A stretch of 64,000 nt of DNA from Ctena decussata (GCA_963989385.1 OZ022502.1:15735001-15799000); one strand, 5' to 3'; shown: positions 1 through 11,529, counted from the stretch's first letter. Notes: generated by a model from the sequence alone, not told the origin. Numbers and translations: made by a program.

Positions 1-318
1 AAAGATGGCTAATAGGTATGGTAAAAGGCACAGTTTTGTAAAATTGCATGCTGGAAATTCAGTAATCCAAAAAATGTCACACAAAAAGCGTTACACTCCT
101 GAGTTTTTGGCTATATTTTTTACCATAACTTTTTTATTACTCAAAGTATTTCAATAAAATTTGGCAGGTATCTTCAAGGCCATATGATACATCTTCAGAA
201 ACAAAAATAATATACTTATAAAGCCCTGTTTTCTTTAAAATCCTCTGAAATGCTTTGGTCACATGTTTTTTGAACATGCCCTGCTGCGAATGAATTTATG
301 ACACACACTAGTGTATAT

Positions 319-935
319 TCATTGTAATGGACAGAAACAGGCAACATCTAATGGTCGAAGAAGATTACTTGTGTGTGCTTGTAAGACAAACAGTACAACA
401 TTATGTGTCTCTGCCCATACTAACAAAGGAATATCTATATGAGGTTTGTGTCCATCAAATATTAACAGCACAGTCTGTTGATCACTGCCTCTCTGTACAT
501 ATTTTAGGAAATGTGTATTAAGGAATTTCTGGAAAGCTTCAACATTACCATCAACTATCTGTGACAATTCCTTGTGACCCTGTTGACCCTGAAGGAGATC
601 ACTGCTGAACCTCTTCCCCTAAATATGTAAAAAGGAGGCATCATGTTACCTAAGGCATTTCCACAGCTAAGTATGGTGGTAGTAGCTGACCTAGAGGAGG
701 TAATAGCAGGAGCTGAATTATTTTCACTGACAAGATATGGAGGCGACTGTTCTGTTTGAATACCCTTTTCGTCGACATTATAAATACATTGGGGTTTGTC
801 TTTAAGATCCAACTTTGTTAGCACATTGTCAAGTCGTTGAAAGTAATGTGTGTGACATTTGATCCTGACGTGGCCTTTGCTCTATAATTTGACAGTGACC
901 ATGGTTTTATGACACTAAGTTCCGGCCATCTGACT
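319..935 (-). pseudogene. Pogo/Tigger-like DDE transposase, catalytic part, decayed
   Basis: Read on the minus strand from about 935 down to 319, the translation gives RWPEL, then KPWSLSNYRAKATS, a frameshift near 845-860, then FQRLDNVLTKLDL, IYNVDEKGIQTEQSP and LSCGNALGNMMPPFYIFRG. A second shift near 560 leads to LLIFDGHKPHIDIPLLVWAE and LLRPLDVACFCPLQ. These blocks match the DDE_1 domain of pogo/Tigger/jerky-type transposases in the right order: NVDE carries the first catalytic Asp, FDGH the second, and the RPLD block follows. Such enzymes cut and paste Tc1/mariner-superfamily DNA transposons. The copy has at least two frameshifts and a stop, so it is non-functional. Only poor C-terminal remnants (KKTGLYKY) can be seen between 1 and 318. 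The N-terminal DNA-binding part is probably the minus-strand segment at 4380-4682. Confidence 0.85.
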
Positions 936-985
936 CATAATAAGTCATTAGTCAGAGGTCCTGGGTTCGATACCCAGTCTGGCCA
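933..985 (+). repeat. tRNA-like T-arm, SINE fragment
   Basis: The stretch holds a good B box (GGGTTCGATACC) inside a T-arm-like hairpin, CTGGG/CCCAG, followed by TCTGGCC. No A box or D arm can be found upstream, where the sequence is transposase instead. It is read as the truncated head of a tRNA-derived SINE rather than a tRNA gene. Confidence 0.45.
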
Positions 986-1389
986 TATACTGAAAGGGTG
1001 TGCCGCATCACGTTTCCCAAGATTCGTAACATAATTAGAAGCCATGTTTACTACCTCATGTATCTTCATCTATATCTGCCAGGTATTCCAAACTAGTGGA
1101 GCGGGATATAGCGAAAATACTTCAGTTGATGATACAAGCATGAAATTTACAGAATGGCAAGTACCTGGCATGCACTTTAACATAAGATCGAGGGCCACTT
1201 GAAATTATGTCTTTTCAAGATGGCCGCCGCAAAAACAAAATGTCCGCCATTTTATGTATTTTACAACACATTATTTAAGATAATAGTCCAGGGGCCCGTT
1301 GGCATGGATGTTTATTTTATGCCCTGATCATAGTCACTTAGAGCAGTCACTTAGGAGCTGCAGAATGGTTGTTGCCAGTTTTTCTTTCA

Positions 1390-2590
1390 ACACTTTACCG
1401 AAAAAAATAGCCAAAGTGGTGGGTGGGGTAACACTAGTCCATTACAGCACCTAAAAGCAATAAACGCAAGTAGAAAATACTTTGTGTCATAGATATCCCT
1501 TTTCAAATGTTCTAATACATAAAAAGCAAACTGAAGTCTGGAATTGATGATAAAAAAGCATGATATATTTGTAACGTATATAACTGTAAATAAAATACAA
1601 ATGATCATTGAGAAACAGACCAACCGCTGAAATGTTATTTTCATATGTGGTCCTAAATGAGCATAATCTATTGCTCTTATTTTACTCATGCTCATCTAAA
1701 CTTTGACAAAATTCCTTGATATATTTTGAATCAGTTAGCTTGCAGTTAGTAGTGGCAATATCAGTTAAAGACAGAATGTAACTCATTTCTTAAGAATTCC
1801 TGAAACACTGATAAGAAAGTATAACTAGCTGTAGTCTGTACTATGTCTTAAATTGAAAAATTGTACAAGTACGCATGTAAAATGCCATTCTTATATTCAT
1901 TAGACTATAATAACTTTGGGTTGTATCTGAAAGGCACCCAAACAGTAACATTACGTAACATAATCGATATCCGTAACAGGAAGAATAATCCAAGGTCATA
2001 TGTAATAAAAATGAGGTCCTCATGTAGACATGAACTTCAATTTAATGTTGTTATCATAATCATTAAAGCAGTCTTTCAGCAGCTTAAAAATGATTGTTAC
2101 TATATCATTTATGTGTTTTACCTAAAAACTGACCAAAGTAACGGGTGGGGTAACATTAGCGTGTTACAACAGCAAACTGTTATAAATGAAATGTAGGGAA
2201 CAATTAATGTTATAAATGTAAAGAGCAATGAAAATTATTATGTTTTTTTTATATATTTAAATAAAAAATATATTGACATATTTAGAAAAAGATAGTCATC
2301 AGTCAAATAAGACCAGTCACGTATATAACCGTGACTAAAACACAATTAACAAACATGAATCGCTGGAATGAATTTTATATGATCGGTCCTTAATCAACAC
2401 ACTCTGTCACTTCTCTTTAAGCCATGTTGAAAGAACTGCTTGCATAATTTGAATTAGGTAGCAGTTAGCCGTGACATTGCCAGTTGAAGAGAAAAGTTAA
2501 CATTTCCTTAGGATTTTTCCCAAAACTGATGAAAATATCTAACTGTAGATGATATAGCCTTTCAGTGTAGCTGTTTAGGTCTTAGTTTGA
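1390..2590. repeat. Diverged tandem duplication, unit about 720 bp
   Basis: The segment at 1390-1850 resembles 2120-2590 in the same order. Shared landmarks are AAAGTGGTGGGTGGGGTAAC versus AAAGTAACGGGTGGGGTAAC, TATATAACNGTNANTAAAAN, and the block around AGTGGCAATATCAGTTAAAG versus CGTGACATTGCCAGTTGAAG, each followed by a TAACT.GCTGTAG-like end. Identity is low, so the duplication is old. Short ORFs inside it show no protein similarity I recognise. It lies in what would be the intron of the split transposase. Confidence 0.55.
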
Positions 2591-2599
2591 CACATGTGA

Positions 2600-4340
2600 A
2601 GCAGCAATGAAGAAACACCACTGTTTATGCCTCCAAGTCTGATATAATGGGGTTGTACTGTAACTGAAAGCATTGTAACAGTAACATTATGGTACATATC
2701 TGTAATGTATAAGGAATAAGTTTTTTTTTATTTGAGTAAGTTGTTTTCAAAGGCTCAATCCTTGGATGCCAGAAAGCATTTAACTTAGCATTGGTATTAA
2801 GACAGCAAATATTCACCTTTTTACACTCACAAGAACTTAACATGAACATCTGAAGCATTTAGAATGTTCTTAACATCTAATGTGACTTACAGCAACATCA
2901 TAAAACGCATCATTTAAAATCTTGAGGGACCAGTATAATATGTATAAGAGGGACCAGTATGATATTTATAAGTTGACCAAACTGATCCATGTCTAGGTTT
3001 AGAATTATCATAGGGGAGATACCTGTTTCCCTATATGTGCTGTCTACCGAGGCAATCAGGTAACCTATATGCAAAAATTGCTGTCAGCTGAGGCAACTGA
3101 TAAAGTATCGGCTCACTTGATAGTTATTAACATCGTGCTTGATTGTGACCAACGTTACCTTTTTGTGTTGCTCCCATCAGTTACACTGCACCATATTATC
3201 ACTATGTCAATTTAGCAATGGAAAATGATATACTTTAGGAGACACATATAAAGCATCTTTTCATGAGTCTATTCATGACATGTATCTCTCATTGTAACAT
3301 TACCAAGATTTATTTAGTCAGATAATTCTGTACAGCCCCTGTTTGTGTTCTGATACATTATTATAAGTACATAAAGTGTAACGAAAATCAAATTTAGTTT
3401 TGATCATTCGACTTTTAATATGTATGCTTCTTCTATCATTGTTTTGATATAAATGGTATCAGAAAGCTGCATTTTCTTACTGTATATGAAATATCTGGTC
3501 AAGGCTCAAGACTCATTCAGAAAAGCGGTAGGACTTCATTAATAAGCAGTTAAAGCTAAACAATAATTAATAATAATAATAAATATAGTAATATCTTCAA
3601 AGTCAAGGAGGTCATCTGAAAATAGATTTACATGTATCAAGGTTTGTCCTTGACATGAATAGTATGCATTACCTTATCATTTGCTAGTTTTTAATTCAGA
3701 ACTAAATGTATTACTGTTTAAGCATATGAGATATGAGGAATTTATAAATTACCCAGTAACTAGTTGTATACGTTATTTGATCTGTTATCCTTCTTTTTGT
3801 TTTGTTACCGTACTGCAAAGTGAAACTACAGGTCATTACATTCTTAAGGAAAACTGTTATTTGCCCAGAAATATCCTGCATCAAATATGCTGTCGTTCTG
3901 ATTTGCCACTTCATTTTGTGGCTTAGAATTTAGTAGAACTCGGTCCCTTAAAACGCAAAATATTCGCCATATTAAAAGTAAGCCCTGAAGCTGGTTTCAT
4001 GCCAAATCGACTCATTATCCAACCAACTATATATTGCTTTATTTGAAGCATGTATACAAATTATTTGCTGGCTTATAATTGCAGCATTTTTTCTCTAATG
4101 AAATGTATCTGTTTTGCAGTTTTTGATTATAGAACAAAATGGCACGTATGTTACTGTCTTAAGAATCGTAAGACTGGGTAGCTGTGCATAATTGTTAAAG
4201 GTGCAGATATATGCTATTAGAAATAAACAAGCAGCAAAACGTGCTGTGCATGTGTGGAACTTGCCAAGTCTCCATTTATTAGCATTTGCAATATTCTGAG
4301 TTTGGTCGCGTATAAAACGTACCTCATGAAGTCCCTAGAT
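2600..4340. other. AT-rich stretch, nothing recognised
   Basis: No convincing coding region, RNA gene or repeat was found apart from a short AATAAT run near 3570. It lies between the HTH and DDE parts of the minus-strand transposase and may be intron or inserted DNA. Confidence 0.5.
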
Positions 4341-4379
4341 TAGTCATAAGCTGATAGATCCAAGAAAACGCCTCCAAAA

Positions 4380-4682
4380 GAGTATTACATGGAGTGCACT
4401 GGAGATGTACCCATATCCCAGTGTAGCCATAGACTTTAAATGCTCCACAAAATAGCTTCTTCCTCCTGGTTTAACTCCTGGAGATGGGCCGGATGAAGTT
4501 GTCTCAGGATTCACTCTACCTAAAACTCGCTGACGAAGTGTTGTTTGAAGTACCCCATATGATATAGCAGCTCTTTTCACTGGTGTTTGATCTTCTAAAA
4601 CAGCACGATAAGCATTGGTCATTGCTGATGGTGAATAAATTCTGTACGAAACTTTACTGACCCAAACTTTTTTTGGATTTGC
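4380..4682 (-). pseudogene. Pogo/Tigger-like transposase, N-terminal HTH (psq/CENP-B type) exon
   Basis: On the minus strand the frame opens after a pyrimidine-rich tract ending in CAG (splice-acceptor-like, exon start at 4682). It reads ANPKKVWVSKVSYRIYSPSA, MTNAYRAVLEDQTPVKRAAI, SYGVLQTTLRQRVLGRV, then YFVEHLKSMATLGYGYI. This is the Psq-type helix-turn-helix of pogo/Tigger transposases, followed by the conserved LVEH.K.MA..GYGY block that leads into the second DNA-binding half. About 3.4 kb lower on the same strand lies the matching DDE region starting at RWPEL, so the two pieces probably belong to one element or one TE-derived gene with an intron or an insertion. A donor-like GG|GTACAT follows the GYGY block. 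This part is free of stops, unlike the DDE part. Confidence 0.75.
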
Positions 4683-5207
4683 CTGGAAAAAAAGGAGAAA
4701 AAAACATTTGTAGGTACACAATTCATATTTTCATTTTGTTGTAAGACTTTAATGGCTGAGCTATCACACCTGCAAAATTCATCACTTGTATTGTATAAAT
4801 ATTGACTGACTTGGTAAATTCTGACAGAACAAATAAAATTCATTTTAACAGTAAGCACATGATAATATGGCATATGTAAATTTTAAAAATCAACACATGC
4901 ACGTACCTATTTATGCCATTTACAACCATGTATACACCCTGCATCAGATAATTAAAGTTCTGTGCCGATTTTATCCACCTGTTTCATATCAAATTTGCAT
5001 TTTAAGAATTCTAATAATTACAGTTATTTTATTTTATTTTATTGAAGTATTAAACTGAATTCCAGTTTTTGCTGCAGACCCCTGAAAAACAGGCTTCAAC
5101 AACATTTGATGAACACCTGACTTTAATTATTTTAGCATTTCGAGCAGTGTCTAAATTAAGCATAGGCATACACTTTTGAGCAGTCACTGTAGATGAATAA
5201 TGGAACG

Positions 5208-5223
5208 TGACCCAAGTGGGTCA
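5208..5223. promoter_or_regulatory. Perfect everted repeat TGACCC-N4-GGGTCA
   Basis: The 16-bp palindromic site TGACCCAAGTGGGTCA lies 27 bp before a well-placed ATG. The half-sites resemble nuclear-receptor (RGGTCA-like) half-sites in everted orientation. An ETS-like GCGGAAG follows at about 5238. A regulatory role is inference only. Confidence 0.25.
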
Positions 5224-5250
5224 TGCGACTTTATGTAGCGGAAGACAACA

Positions 5251-5327
5251 ATGGCAGCCGCTGGAAAAATAAGTTCCCAGGGACCAACTGAGGCTTTCGT
5301 GGAGCACTTCATGGGGTGCAAGAAAAG
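5251..5327 (+). CDS. Candidate first coding exon, function unknown
   Basis: An ATG in very good context (ACAATGGC) starts MAAAGKISSQGPTEAFVEHF followed by MGCKK. The exon would end at AAAAG|GTATTA, a usable 5' splice site, leaving a phase-2 codon. The reading frame stops three bases past the donor, as expected if an intron begins there. Local base composition is more GC-rich than the surroundings. No later exon was identified with confidence and I do not recognise the protein. It could equally be chance or the start of a transposon gene. Confidence 0.3.
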
Positions 5328-5669
5328 GTATTAAGAAAATCAGTTAAAATTATATGGGATTTATACATAAAACAAGTTCATATATCCTTGAACCTCATTT
5401 TCTTCTTTTGTTGACGGAAGTGACAGGTCTTTGTTTTACACTTTAGACCACAAAGAGTAACGACGTCGTAGAAAACGTCTTTACGCAAACAGCATGCAGG
5501 TAATTAAAGGTCACCGATTCAGGGCAGTCACCGCGGTCTGTGCTTCCCTGTTCGTACAATACAAGGGTACCATTTCACAAGCTTGCAAATTTTTTACCTG
5601 ATAGACATTGACGTGCAATGGTGAAATCGCATGCATGCATGCAGTATTTTCTTCCGCATACAAATGTAA

Positions 5670-5859
5670 GGAGCCCCGTGGCTCAGTAGGTTAAGCGGTA
5701 GCCTGCTGATCTAGCGGTCTCGGGTCCTCTGTACGTGGGAGTCTTTTAATCGCAAACGGGGTTCCATTTCAAAAACCTTTTCATTATCAAACCCCCATCA
5801 TCACGATATGACTGAAATACTGGTGAAATGACGTAAAATCACAAGTCATCAATCCATCC
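5670..5859 (+). mobile_element. tRNA-headed SINE, copy 1
   Basis: The copy begins GGAGCCCCGTGGCTCAGTAG (A-box region) and continues through CTGCTGATCTAGCGGTCTCG. Its 3' domain reads GATATGACTGAAATACTG and it ends in a CAATCCATCC tail. The same architecture recurs at 11260-11432. The conserved 'GATATGAC...' domain and the CAATC-type tail are characteristic of the mollusc V/Meta-SINE group. The B box is poorly preserved. The tail is directly followed by the 1.19 kb element at 5866. Confidence 0.75.
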
Positions 5860-5865
5860 GTATAT

Positions 5866-7052
5866 GAGACGTTCTCAGTTAAGCTGGGCCATTAGCTATC
5901 ATTTTTGTCTTTCGTATAACCTTTCTTTAAATTACAAAATAACGGTCCTGTTTACCCTCTGACAAGTAGCCCTCTGTCTAAAGAAGTAGATAAAAGTACC
6001 AAGACATGTATGCGTTTTGTTAGACATTTTTAACACTGGTTCAAATAATGATACCCTGGTTTAAAAGGCGACGTTTTTAAATGTCGCAATATTGCCGTTG
6101 TATAGATATGAACGCCGCACGGCTAAAAAAGATAAATCACTGCTTAAAATCGAGTTACATTATTAAATTCAGGTGATTTCTTATATATTTCCCCGCTTAA
6201 ACAATATCTAAAGGGTAGTTTTTGCTACGAAATGAGACTGGGAACTAATGTCGCAAGTTTTATGTAACCTACGTCACAGCGCTAAATTCGTGATACATGT
6301 ATTAACTAAAATGACCCAGCATCATAAAACTTACAAGATCACACGAAGAAATATGTGTTCCTTAATAGTTTATGTCATTTGTGCAGGTTTGGTCCATTTT
6401 GTATATTTTACGCGACTTCAAAGTACATTACCCCAGCATTTTTCTTTAAGAATGTAACCTTACATCACGGGCTTTTCTTAAAACTGAGCAAAGCAATCGC
6501 TCTGAAACTCATGTGCAAAATCTTGCCTAGTAACAGCTACAAGATGGTGTGCTTAGATTTCATGCACTGAAACATTAAATGGTATAAAAACGTTAAAAAG
6601 TGTGTACTGTAACCTACGTCACACGTAACCTACGTCACAACGTCACTAAGATCACGTTATGAAAGCGTTGACGTCATTTTATTAAGCAGCGCTTCAAAGA
6701 AAACCCCTTTCTTCCAGAAAAGCAAAGAAAAACATTTTAAATTGAAACCGCCAAAATAATCAAACGTCAGTAGATTGGTAAAAGTGCAATGCTACGCATG
6801 TCAAAGAAATCATATGCGACATCGTTCTTCAACGTATCTAAACAACGTCATAAAATACGCCATTTTAATTGTAAGGGTATGTCTCTAAACACGTTTGGTA
6901 TTCCATAATCTTAAACTATTATCTGAAAATATTTTAAAGCTTTGACGCAGATATCAAGAGCATCATGGTCGTGATTTTTTCTTGAATTCTGGCATGGTTG
7001 TATATATGGCCATTTTTGTCCGCGAATGGTCCAGCTTAACTGAGAACGTCTC
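5866..7052. mobile_element. 1.19 kb non-autonomous TIR element with GTATAT target duplication
   Basis: The left end GAGACGTTCTCAGTTAAGCT continues as GGGCCATTAGC. The reverse complement of the right end is GAGACGTTCTCAGTTAAGCT followed by GGACCATTCGC, giving about 31 bp of terminal inverted repeat with two mismatches. Both ends are flanked by GTATAT (5860-5865 and 7053-7058), a likely 6-bp target-site duplication in the SINE tail. The interior encodes nothing recognisable but repeats GTAACCTACGTCAC-like motifs at about 6266, 6609 and 6625, with a weaker copy at 6453. The superfamily cannot be assigned without a transposase. Confidence 0.75.
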
Positions 7053-7059
7053 GTATATG

Positions 7060-8970
7060 CTATATGCAAATGCTGATCGGAGCTTTAGCTTTTCGCAAAT
7101 TTGATGAGTGGCTGTGTGGATACAGAGGTACATAACGAAGTCTCTAGCTGAATGGTTTGACTGGTTTGAGATTTTGCTGTTCAAAGATGCGTTATGCCAC
7201 TTTTTATTTCATTTTTTTGCGCGCGCGAAACGTCACGATGAGACAATGCTGGTACGTTTATGGGCATACATCTCGGGTGTAACAACTGACCCGTTGTTTA
7301 AATGTTTACTGTTTTTGATAGTTTTACTGAGGAAACATAACACAAACAAAGACAAGTGTTCAAAATATGATATAGAAAGTGAGTCTGGTTTTCAATTCTT
7401 AAATCCAGAGTTCACTGGGTGGTTACTTAGTCCCGGTATGCGATGATTTTTCTGACAATTGTCAACGGTTTTTTCTGACAATGGCCACGGATTTTTTCCA
7501 AATTGCCAATGATTTTTTCTCCGTGATGTCATAACAGAAAACTCATGCGACAAAATGATGAAATTTCTCAATTAAACCATATATTTACAAATTTTAAGCA
7601 TACTTCTGGTAGATCTTAAGCAGAGGAGATAAAATACAAGTGTTTAACGTTGTCAACAGACAAATAAAGCCCGGAAATTTTCATTTCGGGTACATCTTGA
7701 TGGACCGTCCGCGCTGTCTATGTCCTCGAAGTTTACCGTAGGGAATAGCTATTTTAAATCATAAATCGATGCTGAGAAACACATTATATTACTTTTTGAC
7801 ACTTTACAATAAAATGAATGGGTCTGAATTTAATTTTTCATAAGTCCCGGATTTTTTCCTATAAGTCCTGAATTCGCTCCTACAATAGATAGAACTTTTA
7901 TTGTGGTGCATAAATAGAAGACGAAATATTTGTTGGACAGTAAAAGGCCAGCCTTTTTATTATATGCAGACCATTCTGTGGCTCCATATATAAAAAAAAT
8001 ACAATGGAACATAATGTAATCAAGAGCTGAGTAACTTTCGTTGAGATTAAGGTAGACGAATACTGAATAGAAATATTGGCGGGGCATTCAAACCATTATA
8101 CCGTCTAAATAACCCAAAGAGCTATAAAACATTTGGGTAAGAAAAAAACAATTTTCACCGTTTTGTTCTCCTAAAAAACAATATTTTGTATTTCTACATA
8201 CTTTTTTCCCACATTTTCCATTAAAATTCATATCTCTAGCACATGAATGCACTTTCATTTCAGCAAATCATATAATCTGTAATATAGGATATTTGAAACA
8301 AACTGATAACAAAAAATTGCAATTTTCTTGTTAATAAGTATATTTTTACATTCTTTGAAAAAATGCAAGAAAATTGAATTTCATGAAAAACGTCATGAAA
8401 AATATCATCAATCGATGGGGCATGCTTATGTATATTATTTTAGTAAAACTTACATCGTATGTTAAAGAATAAAACAAAAAAAACAAAACATTTCACCGTT
8501 TTGTTTCCTAGAAAAACAATGTTTAAGTTCGAAATATCCCCAAAACAGACTGCCCAAATTCTGCACCTGCTGCAAGCACAGCCGGTCCTTGCCCTATTAT
8601 TTATTTTCCTGTTATTCGGTTCTACCAAAGAGTAATGTCGACAAAAATGCGCAGATGGAATGGAAACTGTGAAGATCTTGATCATTCTGGTTCCTAAGGA
8701 ACAGTCTGATCTCAGTTTCCACTGTTTGTACAGACCTATGTGCCCGAAAACTTAGGATCTTTACGGTAGATATTGTAAGTGTATATTATAACTGTATATA
8801 CTCCACAGTTAGTCGATTTGATGATGAACAATAACTCTGTTTGTTTTTTAAACAAGCAAGAACAAAGTTCTTCCGGGATCGTCCACCTTAAAACAATATT
8901 CAGTGGCTTCCAATACAGGTGAAAGTGTTCTACTAACACTACCAATTGAACGACGTGGCCACATGATCGG
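7060..8970. other. Non-coding stretch with short direct repeats
   Basis: No gene was recognised. Short repeats can be seen: TTTTTTCTGACAATG-type units at 7446-7520, and a direct pair around TTTCACCGTTTTGTT at about 8152 and 8489, each followed by CTA(A/G)AAAAACAAT. GCGCGCG occurs near 7220. Confidence 0.4.
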
Positions 8971-8975
8971 CTCAT

Positions 8976-9050
8976 GCCAGGATAGCTCAGTTGGGAGAGC
9001 AGTCTCAGTAGTACGAAGGCCTGAAGATTCGAGTTCCACCGCGGCCAGGG
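8976..9050 (+). mobile_element. tRNA-like SINE head
   Basis: The sequence GCCAGGATAGCTCAGTTGGG followed by AGAGC is a textbook tRNA 5' half and A box. GATTCGAGTTCC about 30 bases later is a B box, followed by GCGGCCAGGG. The anticodon arm does not fold and the acceptor stem is incomplete, so this is a tRNA-derived SINE head or pseudo-tRNA, not a functional tRNA. Confidence 0.55.
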
Positions 9051-9179
9051 TATTAGGCGGCAAATAAGATTTATACTTTTTCTTCAAAATTCATACCATA
9101 ATTAGGTAACTGTTTGAAATATCATGATAAAACGTTATAGCAAGGTGCATGACTACAAGACAGTGTATCCCATATAAGA

Positions 9180-9900
9180 AAAGTTGCCCCCTCTTACTTA
9201 ATTTTGGAGTAACTTCCCTTTTATTATCATTTTAGGCTTATTCCGATTCACTCTATATCTCTTTAACCTTTTAAAACATTATATCGAAACTTTGTAGGAA
9301 TGTATATCAATAAGGCAATCTATCCTGAGCAAAAAAAATACAACTCTAGCTTACTTACTTACTGAATTATCTGCCCTTGCATAAAATTTTTGTTTACTCT
9401 GTACCTCCTTAAACGTTTAGAAAATTTTAACACAACTCAATGGCAATGTATATATTTCAAGGGAATGTATTAGAGCCAAGAATGGTAACTTTAGTATATT
9501 TAGTTTATGAATGATATCCCTTGTTCGACTTTGGCATTACTCACCTTCTGAGCCGCTTCACTTTGTAATCTGATTTTTGGCATACTAATAGCATTTGGCG
9601 AGGTAAATGTTTAAATAATGTTGCCATCATTAATTATAAAGTTGTTGCCCCTGTTTGGCTGTCTGTCCTTTCTTTTGTAAACAGTCTTATTCATTCTGTA
9701 ACTCCTTCAGGAAACTAGGTTTCAAGATTCTAGCTTTTATAGTTCATGGGAACACTTTCACAAAGTTTTCAATGTTAACACGCCACATAGAAGGAAAAAT
9801 GAATAAAAATAGCAATGAGCCCGAGTTTCGATCACAGGATACAATTACTCATTCTCCAAAGGTATACTAAGTTCTTAAAATTATATCTTCCACATTTTCT
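9180..9900 (+). repeat. Degenerate tandem array, period about 147-150 bp
   Basis: Related blocks of the type TACTCTGTACCTCCTTAAA...AAATTTTAACACAACTCAATGG recur at about 9246, 9393, 9540 and 9690. The period and wording ('stop at N, feature of a match with increasing decay') resemble the core repeats of the Pearl-type elements elsewhere in the window, but no CCGT run or terminal hairpin is visible. Confidence 0.4.
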
Positions 9901-10177
9901 GAGAAATCTGTGTCACAAATATACCTTAAAAAGACAGAAAACACAGACAAATAAAAGAACGAATGAAAGCAATGAGTTCAATTCTCAATCCGATGATTTA
10001 ACAACAATTCATTGTCAATATGAATACCAAGTTTCAAGATTCCAGTTTCAACAGTTCCTGAAAAAACTTGCGTTTCGGAATTACAGAATTACGGAGTTAC
10101 GGAATTACAGCCAGACCAAATCCGGTATAGCCCTATTTTTGCAAAAGGATCTTACTTTTCAGATCATATTTATCCTC

Positions 10178-10285
10178 ACCGCAGCTGCTGTTTGTGCCGT
10201 GTGGCGGCCGTAAAACGTCTTCCCGTTTATCATCATAGTGCAGATTATATTTTCTAGTCCTTTGTGGTCATTTAGTTCATCTGAG
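10178..10285 (+). mobile_element. Retrozyme-family fragment without ribozyme
   Basis: GTGCCGTGTGGCGGCCGTAA, then GTGCAGATTATATTTTCTAG and TCCTTTGTGGTCATT, match the inter-ribozyme sequence at 41648-41720 and the block upstream of the ribozyme at 38080-38100. The hammerhead core itself is absent here, so this is a truncated relative. Confidence 0.6.
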
Positions 10286-10572
10286 TTATTTTAAAATAGA
10301 CTTCCGCTTAAAGGCCAAGATACAACAGGAGCAGTATGTAGCTACACTTTTTAGCACCTAGTTGATAATGACAATATCCCTCTCTCTGTCTTAGCATGGT
10401 TCCAGTTCAAAGATGGTGGGTCCATTACCATCTTCCACATGTAGAATCTCACACCTATATCTGGACCCACTAACTATTCAGTAGGTGCTGCTGATAAGTA
10501 TTATGTATACATAATAAACTGATACCGGTATAACCCATAAATGTAACCCAAAGTGTCCCATTTTGCAAACAG

Positions 10573-10665
10573 TAAAGAGGCAGATCCATTACGGAGGTTA
10601 TACCCTCCTTATACTGGCAAAGAATGGACTTGTCCGAACTGTGAAAGAAAATATAATTTCGGAAA
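10573..10665 (+). CDS. Candidate internal exon with a CxxC motif
   Basis: After TTTTGCAAACAG the frame reads KEADPLRRLYPPYTGKEWTC followed by PNCERKYNFGK. The C-P-N-C pair could be half of a zinc-binding site. The acceptor is weakly pyrimidine-rich and the donor (A|GTTGTG) is poor, and no partner exon was found. The run of protein-like residues is suggestive but short. Confidence 0.2.
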
Positions 10666-10836
10666 GTTGTGTTTTTTTTTAGTTTTGTGGCACTTGCTGA
10701 TCAGATGCTTCCCTGCTTGTATATTGCCAGTCGCTTAATTTAGCATTTACTGATTTTAAAACAACTAATATGATGTTCTGACATTTTTAAGAATTTATTT
10801 CTACTGAGGTTTTACTTTGTTTGAATTGGGAAAACT

Positions 10837-10865
10837 GGGGGGGGGGCGGGGGGGAGGGGGGGGGG
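10837..10865 (+). repeat. G-rich tract, possible G-quadruplex
   Basis: Runs of seven or more G separated by single C or A give at least four G-tracts within about 30 bases. Similar homopolymer runs occur at 15586-15599 (G) and 34510-34525 (C). Confidence 0.6.
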
Positions 10866-11023
10866 AAGATAAGAGGGAGCTACCATGGAATAATTCTTAA
10901 ATTTTTGGAATGTTTCAAACTTATAATTCTTAGACAATTAAGCTATTACAACATATACAGATTTCGTTCAGCTTGCAGATCTTTGTGGTTATGTATTCAA
11001 AAGATGAAGATAGTATACAACCC

Positions 11024-11091
11024 AACAGGAGCAGTCTGGTCTGGGTCAGTATACAACCCAACAGGAGCAGTCTGGTCTGGGTCTGTACTGT
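11024..11091 (+). repeat. 34-bp unit duplicated in tandem
   Basis: AGTATACAACCCAACAGGAG followed by CAGTCTGGTCTGGGTC occurs twice back to back and is identical. A partial relative (AACAGGAGCAGTATG) is at about 10327. Confidence 0.8.
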
Positions 11092-11259
11092 TTGCTCTAG
11101 CCTATCTGTCTCAGTATTTAGAATATTTACTGTAGTAGGAAAATTTGGAATAAAATCATACAAGCACCTGTTACATGAATTCAGAATACAGACTAGTGAA
11201 AGAGCAGAGGGTCTTTAAAGTTCAGTACATCATGCAAGAGTATACATGTATCTAAACCA

Positions 11260-11432
11260 GGAGTTCCAGTAGCTCAGTGGGTTTAGCATTGGTCTGCTGA
11301 TCTAGTGGTCTTAGATTTGATTCCAAAAATATTCTCAGTTGTACACAGGGTTCCATTGTGCACAGCCTTTCATTAATCCTGATATGACTTAGCCACAGTA
11401 AAGCCAAGGAAACGGATCCATCCATCCATATA
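11260..11432 (+). mobile_element. tRNA-headed SINE, copy 2
   Basis: GGAGTTCCAGTAGCTCAGTG, CTGCTGATCTAGTGGTCTTA, GATTTGATTCC (B-box-like), CTGATATGACTTAGCC and the tail ATCCATCCATCCAT follow the same plan as the copy at 5670. Divergence between the copies indicates independent older insertions. Confidence 0.75.
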
Positions 11433-11529
11433 GCTAAACCAGTGGATGGAAATCACTCGTTTTCTTTTCTTTTCTTCCTTTTCTTTACTTTTGTTTTTAT
11501 ATTACCAGAACTGTTGATGTAATCAGATT

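Noticed and set aside
4530..4560. Hammerhead-like CTGACGA on the plus strand
   Set aside because: It lies in the antisense of the transposase HTH codons, with no GAAA box and no pairing.
8976..9050. Functional tRNA gene
   Set aside because: A and B boxes are good but the anticodon arm and acceptor stem do not fold. The same holds for the tRNA-like heads at 933, 39390, 48892, 49229 and 57931.
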